From contig CAKSUQ010000018.1 of the NCBI GenBank assembly GCA_934502625.1, forward strand, positions 1-50,719: a stretch of 50,719 nt of DNA, in the 5' to 3' direction. The position numbers were made by a program, and so were the translations under genes. Under the pieces are notes generated by a model. The model saw nothing but the letters and a program-made list of their open reading frames with translations, ran no database searches and was not told where the DNA came from. Source of the DNA: an uncultured Gemmiger sp. (lineage in GTDB: Bacteria > Bacillota > Clostridia > Oscillospirales > Ruminococcaceae). Below, in pieces: positions 9,213-17,730 of this stretch (position 1 is its first letter; each line of letters opens with the position of its first letter).

Positions 9213-9710
9213 ATGTTCTGGATCAAGCTGTGGTACCATTTTACAGCGCTGCTCCAGTTTGGGTTTTATAAGCTGGTTTACGGCGGCAGCCTGAAAATCG
9301 GCAAAAAAGTGACGTGGCGGCGCGGCTTTTCCATCATGAAGGACAAGGCCGCCGTTGTCACCATCGGCGACGGCTGCTTTTTCAACAACGACTGCTCCAT
9401 CGCGGCGAACCGCTGCGTTGCCATCGGCAGCGGGACGCTTTTTGGCGAGAACGTGAAAATTTACGACCACAACCACCGCTTCCGCGACGCAGCGCTGCCC
9501 CTCAAGGCGCAGGGCTTCGCCGACGGCGAGGTGCACATCGGGCAAAACTGCTGGATCGGCAGCAATGCAGTGATCTTGAAAGGCGCGGACATCGGCGACC
9601 ACTGCGTCATCGGCGCGGGCTGCGTCATTGACGGCAAGGTGCCCGCCGATACCATCGTGAAGCGCAGCGCCGCGCAGCTGCAGCTGCCCATTGAGCGCAG
9701 CAAAAAGTGA
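9213..9710 (+). CDS. Hexapeptide-repeat (left-handed beta-helix) acyltransferase
   Basis: 165 residues. From about residue 50 there are imperfect hexapeptide turns (VTIGDG, CVAIGSG, VHIGQN, AVILKGA, CVIGAG), as in CysE/LacA/WcaF-type acetyltransferases; DHNHRF holds the probable catalytic His. It is likely to O- or N-acetylate a sugar of the glycan made by this operon. It lies 15 bp after the first glycosyltransferase, and its stop overlaps a GTG of the next gene, suggesting translational coupling. Confidence 0.88.
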   Translation: MFWIKLWYHFTALLQFGFYKLVYGGSLKIGKKVTWRRGFSIMKDKAAVVTIGDGCFFNNDCSIAANRCVAIGSGTLFGENVKIYDHNHRFRDAALPLKAQGFADGEVHIGQNCWIGSNAVILKGADIGDHCVIGAGCVIDGKVPADTIVKRSAAQLQLPIERSKK

Positions 9711-9715
9711 ACGCT

Positions 9716-10696
9716 ATGACAGAGAAAATTTCCATCATTGTGCCGGTGTACAAGGTCGAGCGCAGCCTGCTTTGCGCCGCGCTGGACAGCATCCGCGCAC
9801 AGAGCTACACCGATTGGGAGTGCATCCTCGTCGACGACGGCACGCCCGACGACGGCGGCGCGGTCTGTGACGACTACGCCGCGCAGGACGCCCGCTTCCG
9901 GGTCATCCACACCGAAAATCAGGGGGTGTCGGCGGCGCGGAACACCGGCCTTGCCGCAGCCACGGGGGCGTATGTCACCTTCGTGGACAGCGACGATTGG
10001 GTCACGCCGCAGTACCTCGAACATATGTACGCGGCGCTGACGGCGACCGGCGAGGACTGCGCCGTCGGCGGCTGCAAATTCACCGACGCGCCGGGGCAGG
10101 TGCAGGCCGTCGCGCACTGCGAGACCAAGCCCGCCGACCGCGAGACACTGCTGACGGATCTGTTTTATATGCGCCGCCCCTTTGCACCCATCGAGGTGAC
10201 GGCGGTGTGGGGTACGCTCTACCGCGCGGACTGCCTGCGGGGCGTGCGCTTCCGCCGCGATATGGCGGTGGGGGAGGACTTCGCCTTTAAAATGGAAGCC
10301 TTCCGCAAAATGGCGCGGGGCGTCTACCTCGACAGCTGCGATTACGGGTATCTCGTGCGGGGCGGCAGCGCCATGCGCAAGCCCTTCGACGACCGCCGCG
10401 CCGAGACATTTTACAGCCTGCAAACGCTGATGCAGGACTGCGCCGCCGAGCCGGACTGGTTCACCGCCGGACTGCGCGCGCGCTGCGTGAACCTTGCCAT
10501 TGTGCTGCTGCTGACGATCCCGCCGCAGGCGGGGCAGTACGCCGCCGTGCAAAAGGAGATGCAGGCCTTCATCCGCACCCACCGCCGCGCCGTGCTGCGC
10601 GACCCCGCCGCCCGCCCCAAGGTAAAGCTCGCCCTGCTGGCGTCCTGCCTCGGCTTCGGCTTCATGGCAAAGCTGTTTGCACTGGCGGGGCAATAG
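9716..10696 (+). CDS. Glycosyltransferase family 2 (GT-A)
   Basis: 326 residues from ATG 9716; a GTG at 9707 overlapping the previous stop codon (GTGA) is an equally possible coupled start, and neither has a strong ribosome site. GT2 marks are clear: ISIIVPVYKVE, the nucleotide-binding ILVDDGTPDDG, GVSAARNTGL, and the DxD-like metal site FVDSDDWV. It adds one sugar of the glycan repeat from an NDP-sugar. The C-terminal part (from about residue 230) has no conserved catalytic feature I recognise; the last ~15 residues are hydrophobic and may touch the membrane. Confidence 0.9.
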   Translation: MTEKISIIVPVYKVERSLLCAALDSIRAQSYTDWECILVDDGTPDDGGAVCDDYAAQDARFRVIHTENQGVSAARNTGLAAATGAYVTFVDSDDWVTPQYLEHMYAALTATGEDCAVGGCKFTDAPGQVQAVAHCETKPADRETLLTDLFYMRRPFAPIEVTAVWGTLYRADCLRGVRFRRDMAVGEDFAFKMEAFRKMARGVYLDSCDYGYLVRGGSAMRKPFDDRRAETFYSLQTLMQDCAAEPDWFTAGLRARCVNLAIVLLLTIPPQAGQYAAVQKEMQAFIRTHRRAVLRDPAARPKVKLALLASCLGFGFMAKLFALAGQ

Positions 10697-10720
10697 AACC
10701 GAATCGGAAAGGAACACACC

Positions 10721-11899
10721 ATGAAAATCGCGATGGTTTTTGACGGGCTGCAGACCGGCGGCATCGAGCGGGTCGGCGTCGACTACGCGCGGCTCTTTCG
10801 CGAGCTGGGGCACGAGGTCGACGCCTACAACCTGCGCCCGGCGCTGAACGCGATGGAGGGAGACATGGCGAAATACGCCCGCGTGTTCCGGCTGAATTTC
10901 CCGCGCTGGTTCGCGCCGGAGCGGTACGCCGCCACCGTCAATAAGGCGTGGTGGGGCAAGTTCGTCTACCCCGTGGCGTTCTGCATCATGGGGCTGGTCG
11001 ATTGGCTCTACCGCCCGTTTATCCGGCTGGCGCTGCCCGCGACCCGCAGGGAGTACGACGCCGTCATCGCCTTTTCCGGTCATGTCAACGACCTGACGGT
11101 CACGGCTGACCGCATCATCAAGGGTAAGAAGAAGGCCGCATGGCTGCACGGCGCACTGTACGGCTACGCGGTGCTCTCGCCGGCGTACTGCCGCCTGTAC
11201 ACCAAAATCATCAACCTTGTCTGCCTGTCGGAACTCTGCGACACTGAGTTCTACCGCTATTTTCAGGCAAACCGCATCCACAAGCAGCGCATCTATAACC
11301 CCATCTTCATCGGCCAGCGTCCCATCGATACGGCGCTGGTGGCCGAGCTGAAAGAAAAATACGGCGATTTCTGCCTGATGGTCGCGCGGTTGGCCGACGA
11401 CAAAGACCAGAAGACCGCGATGGACGCCGTCGCGCTCATGAATCAAAAATACGGCACAGCGAAAAAGCTGCTGCTCGTGGGCGACGGCCCCAACCGTGCC
11501 GCGCTGGAAAGCTACGCGCAGGAGCACGGCCTGACCGAGCAGGTCGTCTTCATCGGCAACCGCACCGATGTGCAGAACTTTTACACCGCCGCGACCGTGT
11601 ATGTCCATTCCAGCCCGGCGGAGGGGCTGCCGACTGTGCTGCTGGAGGCCATGAACTACGGTCTGCCCATCGCGTCGACCGACAGCATCCCCGGTGTGCG
11701 GGAGATTTTGCAGAACGAGCGCTGCGGCCTTATCAGCGCGGTGTACGACGCGGACGGTCTGGCCGAGAATATCCACCGCCTTTACACCGACCCGGCACTG
11801 GCCGGGCGGCTGATCCAAAACGGCCGCGCGCGCATCCGGGACTTCCGGCCCGACGCCATCCGCGCCCAAATCGACGCCTTCTTGAAGGAATTGCAGTAA
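10721..11899 (+). CDS. Glycosyltransferase family 4 (GT-B)
   Basis: 392 residues. The start MKIAMVFDGLQTGGIERVG is the usual GT4 acceptor-side loop; the C-terminal half has LLVGDGPNRAALE, VVFIGNRTDVQNFY and VYVHSSPAEGLPTVLLEAMN with the E-x7-E pair. This resembles capsular GT4 enzymes of the N-acetylgalactosaminyl or galactosyl type, but the donor is unknown. A hydrophobic stretch around residues 85-107 may be membrane-associated. Located 24 bp after the GT2 gene and 13 bp before the sulfotransferase. Confidence 0.9.
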   Translation: MKIAMVFDGLQTGGIERVGVDYARLFRELGHEVDAYNLRPALNAMEGDMAKYARVFRLNFPRWFAPERYAATVNKAWWGKFVYPVAFCIMGLVDWLYRPFIRLALPATRREYDAVIAFSGHVNDLTVTADRIIKGKKKAAWLHGALYGYAVLSPAYCRLYTKIINLVCLSELCDTEFYRYFQANRIHKQRIYNPIFIGQRPIDTALVAELKEKYGDFCLMVARLADDKDQKTAMDAVALMNQKYGTAKKLLLVGDGPNRAALESYAQEHGLTEQVVFIGNRTDVQNFYTAATVYVHSSPAEGLPTVLLEAMNYGLPIASTDSIPGVREILQNERCGLISAVYDADGLAENIHRLYTDPALAGRLIQNGRARIRDFRPDAIRAQIDAFLKELQ

Positions 11900-11912
11900 A
11901 AGGGGGACGAGC

Positions 11913-12962
11913 ATGAAATTTATCTCTTGCGCCAGCTATTACGGCACAGGCTCCAGCGCCATCACCGACCTTGTGTCGGAGTACGAGGGCGTTTTCAACT
12001 TCGCGAACGAGGAGTTCCGCTTTCTGCAAGACCCCGACGGTGTGTCGGAACTGGAATATAACCTTGTGGAAAACTGGAACCGCCACAACTCCGGCCACGC
12101 GCTGAAGCGCTACAAAAAGCTCGTGGATTTCTACTGCGGCAACATTTTCGGCCGCAAGTTCGAGGGGTATTTCCACGGCAACTGGAAAAAGTATTCCTAC
12201 CAGTATATCGACGAGCTGACGGATTTTTCCTTCCACGGCTATTGGATGTACGATTTCTACGACCGCGGCAAGCTGTATCACCTTTGGAAGCGTCTGCCCA
12301 ACAAGCTGCTGACAAAGACGATCTGGCGCAACCAGCCCGACCGTCAGCTGAACAACATGAAAAACGAGGTCACCCTTTGCAGCGCGCCCGGCGAGGAAAA
12401 GTTCCTCGACTGCACGCGCCGCTATGTGGATAACCTCTTCGCGTCGGTCTGCGGCGACAGCCAGACCGTCATGGTCGACCAGATCGTCCCGCCGAACAAC
12501 ACCCGGCGCTTTCTGCGGTATTTCAACGATCTGCAGATCATCGTCGTTGACCGCGACCCGCGCGACGTCTGGTCGCTGGAAAAATACGTCTGGAAGGACG
12601 GCGTCATCCCGCACGAGGACGTCGAGACCTTCTGCAAATGGTACAAGTACACCCGCGCCCACCGCAAGCACGAAAACTTGGAGACCGACCGCGTGACCTT
12701 TGTGCGGTTTGAGGATTTGATCTTCCACTATGACGAGACGGTGGCGCGGCTGGAAAAATTCCTTGGTTTGGACGCCGCCGTCCACACGAAGAAATTTACC
12801 CGCCTTGACCCGAAGAAATCGGCGGCCAACACGCAGGTGTGGCGCCGCGTCAACGTCCCGGCAAAGGAGATCGCCTACATCGAAAAGGAACTGGGCGAGT
12901 ATCTTTACCCGGATTTCCCGGCAGCGGACAAGATGGCCGAGGGCAAGCCCGGCTATGTGTAA
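11913..12962 (+). CDS. Sulfotransferase-family protein
   Basis: 349 residues, no signal peptide. The N-terminus [19 protein letters not shown] is a P-loop-like 5'-phosphosulfate site; about residue 210 has [12 protein letters not shown], the usual 3'-phosphate (PAPS) site with conserved Arg and Ser. Family knowledge: such enzymes move sulfate from PAPS to a hydroxyl or amine on a carbohydrate. Within a glycosyltransferase operon this points to a sulfated glycan. No PAPS synthesis genes are in the window. The long mid-section (residues 60-190) is unlike the classic small sulfotransferases and may set acceptor choice. Ribosome site GGGGGAC precedes the ATG. Confidence 0.8.
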   Translation: MKFISCASYYGTGSSAITDLVSEYEGVFNFANEEFRFLQDPDGVSELEYNLVENWNRHNSGHALKRYKKLVDFYCGNIFGRKFEGYFHGNWKKYSYQYIDELTDFSFHGYWMYDFYDRGKLYHLWKRLPNKLLTKTIWRNQPDRQLNNMKNEVTLCSAPGEEKFLDCTRRYVDNLFASVCGDSQTVMVDQIVPPNNTRRFLRYFNDLQIIVVDRDPRDVWSLEKYVWKDGVIPHEDVETFCKWYKYTRAHRKHENLETDRVTFVRFEDLIFHYDETVARLEKFLGLDAAVHTKKFTRLDPKKSAANTQVWRRVNVPAKEIAYIEKELGEYLYPDFPAADKMAEGKPGYV

Positions 12963-12975
12963 AGAGGGGACAGAA

Positions 12976-14049
12976 ATGCTGAATTTTACCGTAGGCCCCG
13001 TCATGGCCGACGAGGCGGTGTGCGCTGTCGGCGCAGAGCAGGTGCCGTATTTCCGCACGCCGGAGTTTTCCGCTGTCATGCTGGAAAACGAGCGTCTCAT
13101 GAAGCAGTTCGCCAAGGCCGGGGACGACGCCCGCGTCGTCTTTTTGACCGGCTCCGGCACGGCCGCGATGGAAGCGGCGGTCATGAACTGCTTTGATGTG
13201 CGCGACCGCGTCCTTGTCATCAACGGCGGCAGCTTCGGCCAGAGGTTCGCGCAGATCTGCGAGATCCACGGCATCCCGCACGAGGAGATCAGGCTGCACC
13301 CCGGCGAGGCGCTGAAAGACGAACATCTCGCCGCCTATGCGGGCAAGGGATTCACCGGCCTGCTCGTCAACGTCCACGAGACGTCCACCGGCGTACACTA
13401 CGACATGGAGCTTATCAGCCGCTTCTGCCGTGAGAACGGCGTCTTCCTCGTGGTCGACGCCATCAGCTCCTTCATGGCGGACGAGTTCGAAATGGAAAAG
13501 CTCGGCGTGCAGGTCATGCTGACCGGCTCGCAGAAGGCGCTGGCCTGCCCGCCGGGCATCTCGGTCGTCGTGCTGTCGGCGCAGGCCGTGCAGCGCGTCG
13601 AGAGCCGCGACGTCAAATGCCTGTATCTGAATCTGAAGATGGCGCTCAAGGACGGTGAGCGCGGCCAGACGCCGTTTACCCCGGCGGTCGGCACGCTGCG
13701 GCAGATCAACACCCGCCTGTGCGCCATCGAGGCAGCGGGCGGTGTCGAGAGCGAGACGCGGCGCATTGCCGCGCTGGCGCAGGATTTTCGAGAGAAGATC
13801 ACGGGGCTGCCGTTCGAGATTGTGTCAGAGTCGCTGTCCAACGCGGTCACGCCGCTGCACCCGCTGCACACCTCGGCCTACCGCATCTTCACGACGCTGA
13901 AGGACGAGTACGGCATCTGGGTTTGCCCCAACGGCGGCGCACTGGCCGAGACGGTCTTCCGCGTCGGGCATATCGGGGCGCTGACGAAGGACGACAACAC
14001 GACACTGGTCAACGCGCTGAAAGATTTGCAGCGCCGCAGCCTGATTTGA
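12976..14049 (+). CDS. Class V PLP-dependent aminotransferase (AEP/serine-glyoxylate transaminase-like)
   Basis: 357 residues from ATG 12976, with AGAGGGG 6 bp upstream. Fold-type I, class V pattern: LNFTVGP start, [13 protein letters not shown] cofactor-phosphate loop, VVDAISSF with the PLP-N1 Asp, Schiff-base Lys187 in [11 protein letters not shown], and an Arg near the C-terminus (ETVFRVGH). Length and order match 2-aminoethylphosphonate:pyruvate and serine:glyoxylate transaminases. Being next to a cytidylyltransferase suggests it makes or uses an amino-alcohol or aminophosphonate head group for glycan decoration. No PEP mutase or phosphonopyruvate decarboxylase is present, so phosphonate chemistry is only one possibility; serinol phosphate is another. 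Confidence 0.82.
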   Translation: MLNFTVGPVMADEAVCAVGAEQVPYFRTPEFSAVMLENERLMKQFAKAGDDARVVFLTGSGTAAMEAAVMNCFDVRDRVLVINGGSFGQRFAQICEIHGIPHEEIRLHPGEALKDEHLAAYAGKGFTGLLVNVHETSTGVHYDMELISRFCRENGVFLVVDAISSFMADEFEMEKLGVQVMLTGSQKALACPPGISVVVLSAQAVQRVESRDVKCLYLNLKMALKDGERGQTPFTPAVGTLRQINTRLCAIEAAGGVESETRRIAALAQDFREKITGLPFEIVSESLSNAVTPLHPLHTSAYRIFTTLKDEYGIWVCPNGGALAETVFRVGHIGALTKDDNTTLVNALKDLQRRSLI

Positions 14050-14068
14050 AAGCGAGGGAAGCAGGCCG

Positions 14069-15373
14069 ATGGTAAAGGTCATCACCTACGGAACCTATGA
14101 TCTGCTGCACTACGGTCACATCCGCCTGCTGGAGCGCGCAAAGGCGCTGGGCGATTACCTGATCGTCGGCGTCACGGCGGATGACTACGACAAGACGCGC
14201 GGTAAGATCAACGTGCAGCAATCGCTGATGGAGCGTATCGAGGCCGTCAAGGCCACCGGTCTGGCTGACCAGATCATCGTCGAGGAGTACGAAGGCCAGA
14301 AGATCGACGATATTCGCCGCTATGACGTGGATGTCTTTGCCATCGGCTCGGACTGGCAGGGCAAATTCGACTACCTGAACGAATACTGCCGGGTCGTATA
14401 CCTGGACCGCACCGAGGGCGTTTCCAGCTCCGAGCTGCGTGCCGAGCGTGGCAAGGTGCGGTTCGGCATCATGGGAAACTCGCGCGTGGCGGAAAAGTAC
14501 CTGCGCGAGAGCCGCTGTGTGAACGGGCTGGAGGTCGTCGGTGCCTGCACGACTTGGCCGGAGACGGTCGCCGAGCTGCCGTTTCTGACGACGGACTACG
14601 ATGCGCTGCTGGCGCGGGTGGACGCTGTCTACATCGTCTCCGCGCCGGAGCAGCACTATGCCCACATCCGCCGCGCACTGGAACAGGGCAAGCACGTTCT
14701 GTGCGAAGCGCCCATTGCGCTGTCGCAGGCGCAGTGCCGCGAGCTGTTCGCACTGGCGAAGCAGAATGGCTGTATCTTGATGGACGCCATCAAGACGGCC
14801 TACGCCACGGCCTACGCGCGGCTGATCCTGCTGGCGAAGGAAGGGCTGCTGGGAGATATTTACGCCGTCGACGCTACCTGTACGAGCCTGCGCACTGCGA
14901 TGGAAAAATCGTGGGGGAGTATGTACGAGTGGGGACCAATCGCGCTGCTGCCGATCTTCAACCTGCTGGGCACAGAGTACTGCAGCCGGCAGATCGCTGC
15001 CCACCGTGACGCCGACGGCATCGACCGCTTCACGAAAATCGACCTGCTCTACGACCACGCCGTCGCCACCGTCAAGGTGGGGCAGAGCGTCAAGTCGGAG
15101 GGTGAGCTCGTCATCAGCGGCACGAAGGGATATCTCTACGTCCCCGCGCCGTGGTGGAAGACCGATTATTTCGAGGTGCGGTACGAGGATACCTCCCGCA
15201 ACAAGCGGTATTTCTACCAGCTGGACGGCGAGGGCATCCGCTATGAGCTGGTGGCGTTTGTCAAGGCCATCGAGAGCAGAAAGAACCTCTCCTGCATCGA
15301 CGAAAAAATTTCTGCCGCCATCTGCCGTCTGGCCGAGGATTTCACCACGGCCAAGGACGTGGCGGAGATTTGA
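14069..15373 (+). CDS. Cytidylyltransferase (TagD-like) fused to Gfo/Idh/MocA oxidoreductase
   Basis: 434 residues in two domains. Residues 1-130 are a TagD/GCT-type nucleotidyltransferase: GTYDLLHYGHIRLL with the HxGH site (His14, His17) and RTEGVSSSELR (from Arg114), the family's RTxGISTT-like loop. Residues 132-434 are a Gfo/Idh/MocA domain: Rossmann start FGIMGNSRVAEKYL, then HVLCEAPIALS (Glu213-Ala-Pro) where the family normally has the EKP motif; the usual catalytic Lys is Ala. It probably makes a CDP-activated alcohol phosphate; the oxidoreductase half may form or reduce the alcohol, or have lost redox activity. Last gene of the operon; terminator at 15408. Confidence 0.87.
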   Translation: MVKVITYGTYDLLHYGHIRLLERAKALGDYLIVGVTADDYDKTRGKINVQQSLMERIEAVKATGLADQIIVEEYEGQKIDDIRRYDVDVFAIGSDWQGKFDYLNEYCRVVYLDRTEGVSSSELRAERGKVRFGIMGNSRVAEKYLRESRCVNGLEVVGACTTWPETVAELPFLTTDYDALLARVDAVYIVSAPEQHYAHIRRALEQGKHVLCEAPIALSQAQCRELFALAKQNGCILMDAIKTAYATAYARLILLAKEGLLGDIYAVDATCTSLRTAMEKSWGSMYEWGPIALLPIFNLLGTEYCSRQIAAHRDADGIDRFTKIDLLYDHAVATVKVGQSVKSEGELVISGTKGYLYVPAPWWKTDYFEVRYEDTSRNKRYFYQLDGEGIRYELVAFVKAIESRKNLSCIDEKISAAICRLAEDFTTAKDVAEI

Positions 15374-15407
15374 AAGGCCAAAACGGCGCACTTCCCCCTA
15401 CAATATC

Positions 15408-15440
15408 TTCCCCTCCGCCATTCCCGGCGGGGGATTTTTT
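15408..15440 (+). terminator. Terminator of the glycan operon
   Basis: GC-rich hairpin (CCCCTCCGCC at 15410-15419 with GGCGGGGG) followed by TTTTTT, 35 bp after the fusion-gene stop. The T-run overlaps the last codon of the opposing small gene. Confidence 0.8.
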
Positions 15441-15669
15441 ATACCAGCGAATCCTCGACTACGTCCAGCAGCTGACAGGGCTCCAGCTGTTCGGCGTTGC
15501 AGCGCTCGGCCAGCTGCTGCACGGCAGCACGGTCAGGTGAAATATCTGCCACAAAGCCCACCTGCTGCCGCTGCCCGGCCAGCACCAGAAGTGCGGCAAT
15601 GCCATAGGTGATGTAGCGGCCAAGACCCGGCGCGGCCAATTCCTGCCGGATAACACGATAGATGTACAC
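15439..15669 (-). CDS. Small DUF6514-like protein
   Basis: 76 residues from GTG 15669, preceded by GGGGGAG; the upstream TTG at 15705 lacks a ribosome site. The pattern YRVIRQEL, YITYGIAALLVLAG, DISPDRAAVQQLAERCN, LEPCQLLDVVEDSL resembles the clostridial DUF6514 family, whose members end in a similar DVVEDFL-like motif. No known function, no signal peptide, no catalytic motif. It is convergent with the glycan operon and divergent from the XRE regulator. Confidence 0.65.
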   Translation of the reverse strand: MYIYRVIRQELAAPGLGRYITYGIAALLVLAGQRQQVGFVADISPDRAAVQQLAERCNAEQLEPCQLLDVVEDSLV

Positions 15670-15711
15670 AAAACTCCCCCTACTTTTTATTGCATTGTGT
15701 AACAAAATGTA

Positions 15712-15740
15712 TTGACAAAAACTTCCAAACGGCGTAAAAT
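15712..15740 (+). promoter_or_regulatory. Promoter of the XRE regulator
   Basis: TTGACA (15712-15717), 17-bp spacer, TAAAAT (15735-15740). It leaves an untranslated leader of about 145 nt before the ATG at 15896, which contains the palindrome at 15824. Confidence 0.8.
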
Positions 15741-15823
15741 TTTACCATTGCAGGATTTTTTGATAATGGCTTCTATAAATGTAGCACGAACTGCTATGCA
15801 AAGTACACAACCGCTGCACATCA

Positions 15824-15855
15824 AATTTGGCGGTGCATTTTGCGCCGCCAAAATT
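15824..15855. promoter_or_regulatory. Palindrome in the XRE leader (possible operator)
   Basis: AATTTGGCGG (15824-15833) and CCGCCAAAATT (15845-15855) form an inverted repeat around an 11-bp spacer. It may be an autoregulatory operator for the downstream helix-turn-helix protein or an RNA hairpin. Confidence 0.5.
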
Positions 15856-15895
15856 ACACAAAAACGCGCAAAATTTACACAATGGGGGAAATCGT

Positions 15896-16504
15896 ATGTC
15901 CGAATATCGATTACGTGTGGCCGAAGCGATCACATCCGCGCGGGAGACTGCGGGGGTGTCACAGCGTGAGCTGGCTGACCGCCTTGGCCGTGACAAGCGC
16001 ACGATCCAGAAATGGGAAAAGGGCGAGATGAAGATCGCGCTGGAGGATTTCTTCGCGATTTTTGATGCACTGAAAGTCCCGGTCGAAGCCTATTCCAAGT
16101 GGATACGCCACCCGGAGCTTTTCCCCAAAGGGCTGGACGATATACGGAGTTTCACCACCGACCAAAAGCGCAGCGCGCTGGCGGACTACTACCGCGAGCA
16201 GGCCACCCCGCTGGAGGTCGAGCAGGAATACTACTTCCTGTTTGCGAACCACGGCAGCAGCATCGACGGCATGTACCAGCAGTGGATGGCGAACCTGATG
16301 ACGCCGCTGCGCGACCGCAAGCGCATCTGCAGTCAGGTCATTGACAACTACAACGAGGCCAAGCTGACCGGCACCATCGCCGACCCCGACGCGCCCCAGC
16401 CCAATATGGAGGTGCTGCTGGCCTGCTACGAGGCCAGCTTCCAGAGCATCCAGAACGGCGACGCTGGCTACGTGCTGGCAACGATGGACGACCTGAACGA
16501 CTGA
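15896..16504 (+). CDS. XRE-family transcriptional regulator
   Basis: 202 residues from ATG 15896 with TGGGGGAA upstream. Residues 1-60 are a Cro/CI helix-turn-helix (VAEAITSARETAGVSQREL, LGRDKRTIQKWEKGE). The remaining ~140 residues are an uncharacterised, probably helical partner or sensing domain containing YYREQATPLEVEQEYYFLF. It stands alone behind its own promoter and long leader and is followed by a terminator hairpin, so its targets are not evident; autoregulation through the palindrome at 15824 is inference. Confidence 0.85.
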   Translation: MSEYRLRVAEAITSARETAGVSQRELADRLGRDKRTIQKWEKGEMKIALEDFFAIFDALKVPVEAYSKWIRHPELFPKGLDDIRSFTTDQKRSALADYYREQATPLEVEQEYYFLFANHGSSIDGMYQQWMANLMTPLRDRKRICSQVIDNYNEAKLTGTIADPDAPQPNMEVLLACYEASFQSIQNGDAGYVLATMDDLND

Positions 16505-16518
16505 CGGCATAAAATCCC

Positions 16519-16555
16519 CGCCCCCTGCGTACACTCTGCGCAGGGGGCGTTTGTT
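16519..16555 (+). terminator. Terminator hairpin overlapping the ftsW ribosome site
   Basis: Perfect 11-bp stem (CGCCCCCTGCG at 16519-16529, CGCAGGGGGCG at 16539-16549) followed by TTTGTT. The 3' arm contains AGGGGG, the only Shine-Dalgarno-like sequence before the ATG at 16556. Confidence 0.8.
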
Positions 16556-17695
16556 ATGGCTGAACTTGTGCGCAGGGTGCGGGCGCGGGCGGCGTCGCTG
16601 CCGACGTTCGATGTACCGTTTTTGCTGATTTTATTGCTGCTGCTCAGCTATGGGCTTATTATGCTGTTTTCGGCCGGGTATGCGGTAGCGCTCTACCGCC
16701 GGGGCGATGCCTACACCTACATCCGGCCGCAGCTGTTGTTTGCGGCGCTGGGTGTGGCGGCGATGTACGCGGCCAGCTTGGTCGATTACCACGTCTGGCA
16801 CAAGCTGGCGTGGCCGATCTTGGGCGTGTCGCTGGCACTGCTGGCGGCCGTGCTGTTCATGCCGGAGTACAACGGCTGCAAGCGATGGATCGTGCTGCCG
16901 GGGCTGGGCACGCTGCAGCCCAGCGAGATCGCGAAGTTTGCGGTTGTACTGGTGTTTGCGCATATTATCTCGCTGAACCACGATCGGATGAAAACCTTCA
17001 CGACCGGTGTGCTGCCTTTCGCGCTGATTTTGGGCGTCGTCACGGTGTTGATGCTGCTGGAGCCGCACCTGTCCGGCACGCTGCTGATCTTATCCATCGG
17101 CGCGGTGCTGATGTTCGTGGGCGGCACAGGGCTGCAGTGGTTCGCGCTGGCGGGCGGCATGGGCGCGGCGGCCATCGCGGCGGCGGTCATTGCGCTGCCG
17201 CAGCTGGTGCCCTACGCTGCCGACCGGCTGGCGTCGTGGCGCGACCCCTTCGCCGACCCGCTGGGCGAGGGGCACCAGACCATCCAGAGCCTTTACGCCA
17301 TCGCGTCCGGCGGGCTGGCCGGGCTGGGGCTGGGCAACAGCCGCCAGAAATATCTCTATGTGCCGGAGCCGCAGAACGACTTCATCTTCTCGATTTTGTG
17401 CGAGGAGCTGGGCTTTTTCGGCGCGGCGCTGGTGGTGGCGCTGTTTTTGCTGCTGCTGTTGCGGGGTATGTCGATTGCGGTGCGCGCGCGGGATAAATTC
17501 GGCGCACTGCTGACGGTCGGTTTCGTCGTGCAGGTGACGCTGCAGGCGATTTTGAATATGGCCGTCGTGACGAACACGATCCCCAACACCGGCATCAGCC
17601 TGCCGTTCTTCTCCTCCGGCGGCACGAGCCTGATGATGCTGTTGGGGGAGATGGGCATTGTGCTCTCGGTTTCAAGGCAGGCGGATATGGTGTAG
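16556..17695 (+). CDS. ftsW: FtsW/RodA/SpoVE family peptidoglycan glycosyltransferase
   Basis: 379 residues with about ten membrane helices. SEDS signatures: YNGCKRWI, LQPSEIAKFAVVL (the catalytic-site region), LMLLEPHLSGTLLI, SLYAIASGGLAGLGLGNS, DFIFSILCEELGFFGA, PNTGISLPFFSSGGTSL. It polymerises lipid II glycan strands with a class B PBP, at the septum (FtsW) or during sporulation (SpoVE); PNTGISLPFFSSGG favours the FtsW/SpoVE group over RodA. It is not in a dcw cluster here. Its only ribosome-binding candidate lies in the hairpin stem upstream, so translation may depend on read-through structure. A hairpin ends it at 17731. Confidence 0.9.
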   Translation: MAELVRRVRARAASLPTFDVPFLLILLLLLSYGLIMLFSAGYAVALYRRGDAYTYIRPQLLFAALGVAAMYAASLVDYHVWHKLAWPILGVSLALLAAVLFMPEYNGCKRWIVLPGLGTLQPSEIAKFAVVLVFAHIISLNHDRMKTFTTGVLPFALILGVVTVLMLLEPHLSGTLLILSIGAVLMFVGGTGLQWFALAGGMGAAAIAAAVIALPQLVPYAADRLASWRDPFADPLGEGHQTIQSLYAIASGGLAGLGLGNSRQKYLYVPEPQNDFIFSILCEELGFFGAALVVALFLLLLLRGMSIAVRARDKFGALLTVGFVVQVTLQAILNMAVVTNTIPNTGISLPFFSSGGTSLMMLLGEMGIVLSVSRQADMV

Positions 17696-17730
17696 GGCTT
17701 CCACAATTTCCCGTCACGATTTTTTCACAC

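Noticed and set aside
9461..11914. 817-codon minus-strand frame across the glycosyltransferases
   Set aside because: Antisense to three motif-bearing genes in a tightly packed operon; composition is typical of a shadow frame.
12976..15373. Complete phosphonate biosynthesis pathway
   Set aside because: The aminotransferase and cytidylyltransferase are suggestive, but PEP mutase and phosphonopyruvate decarboxylase are absent here.
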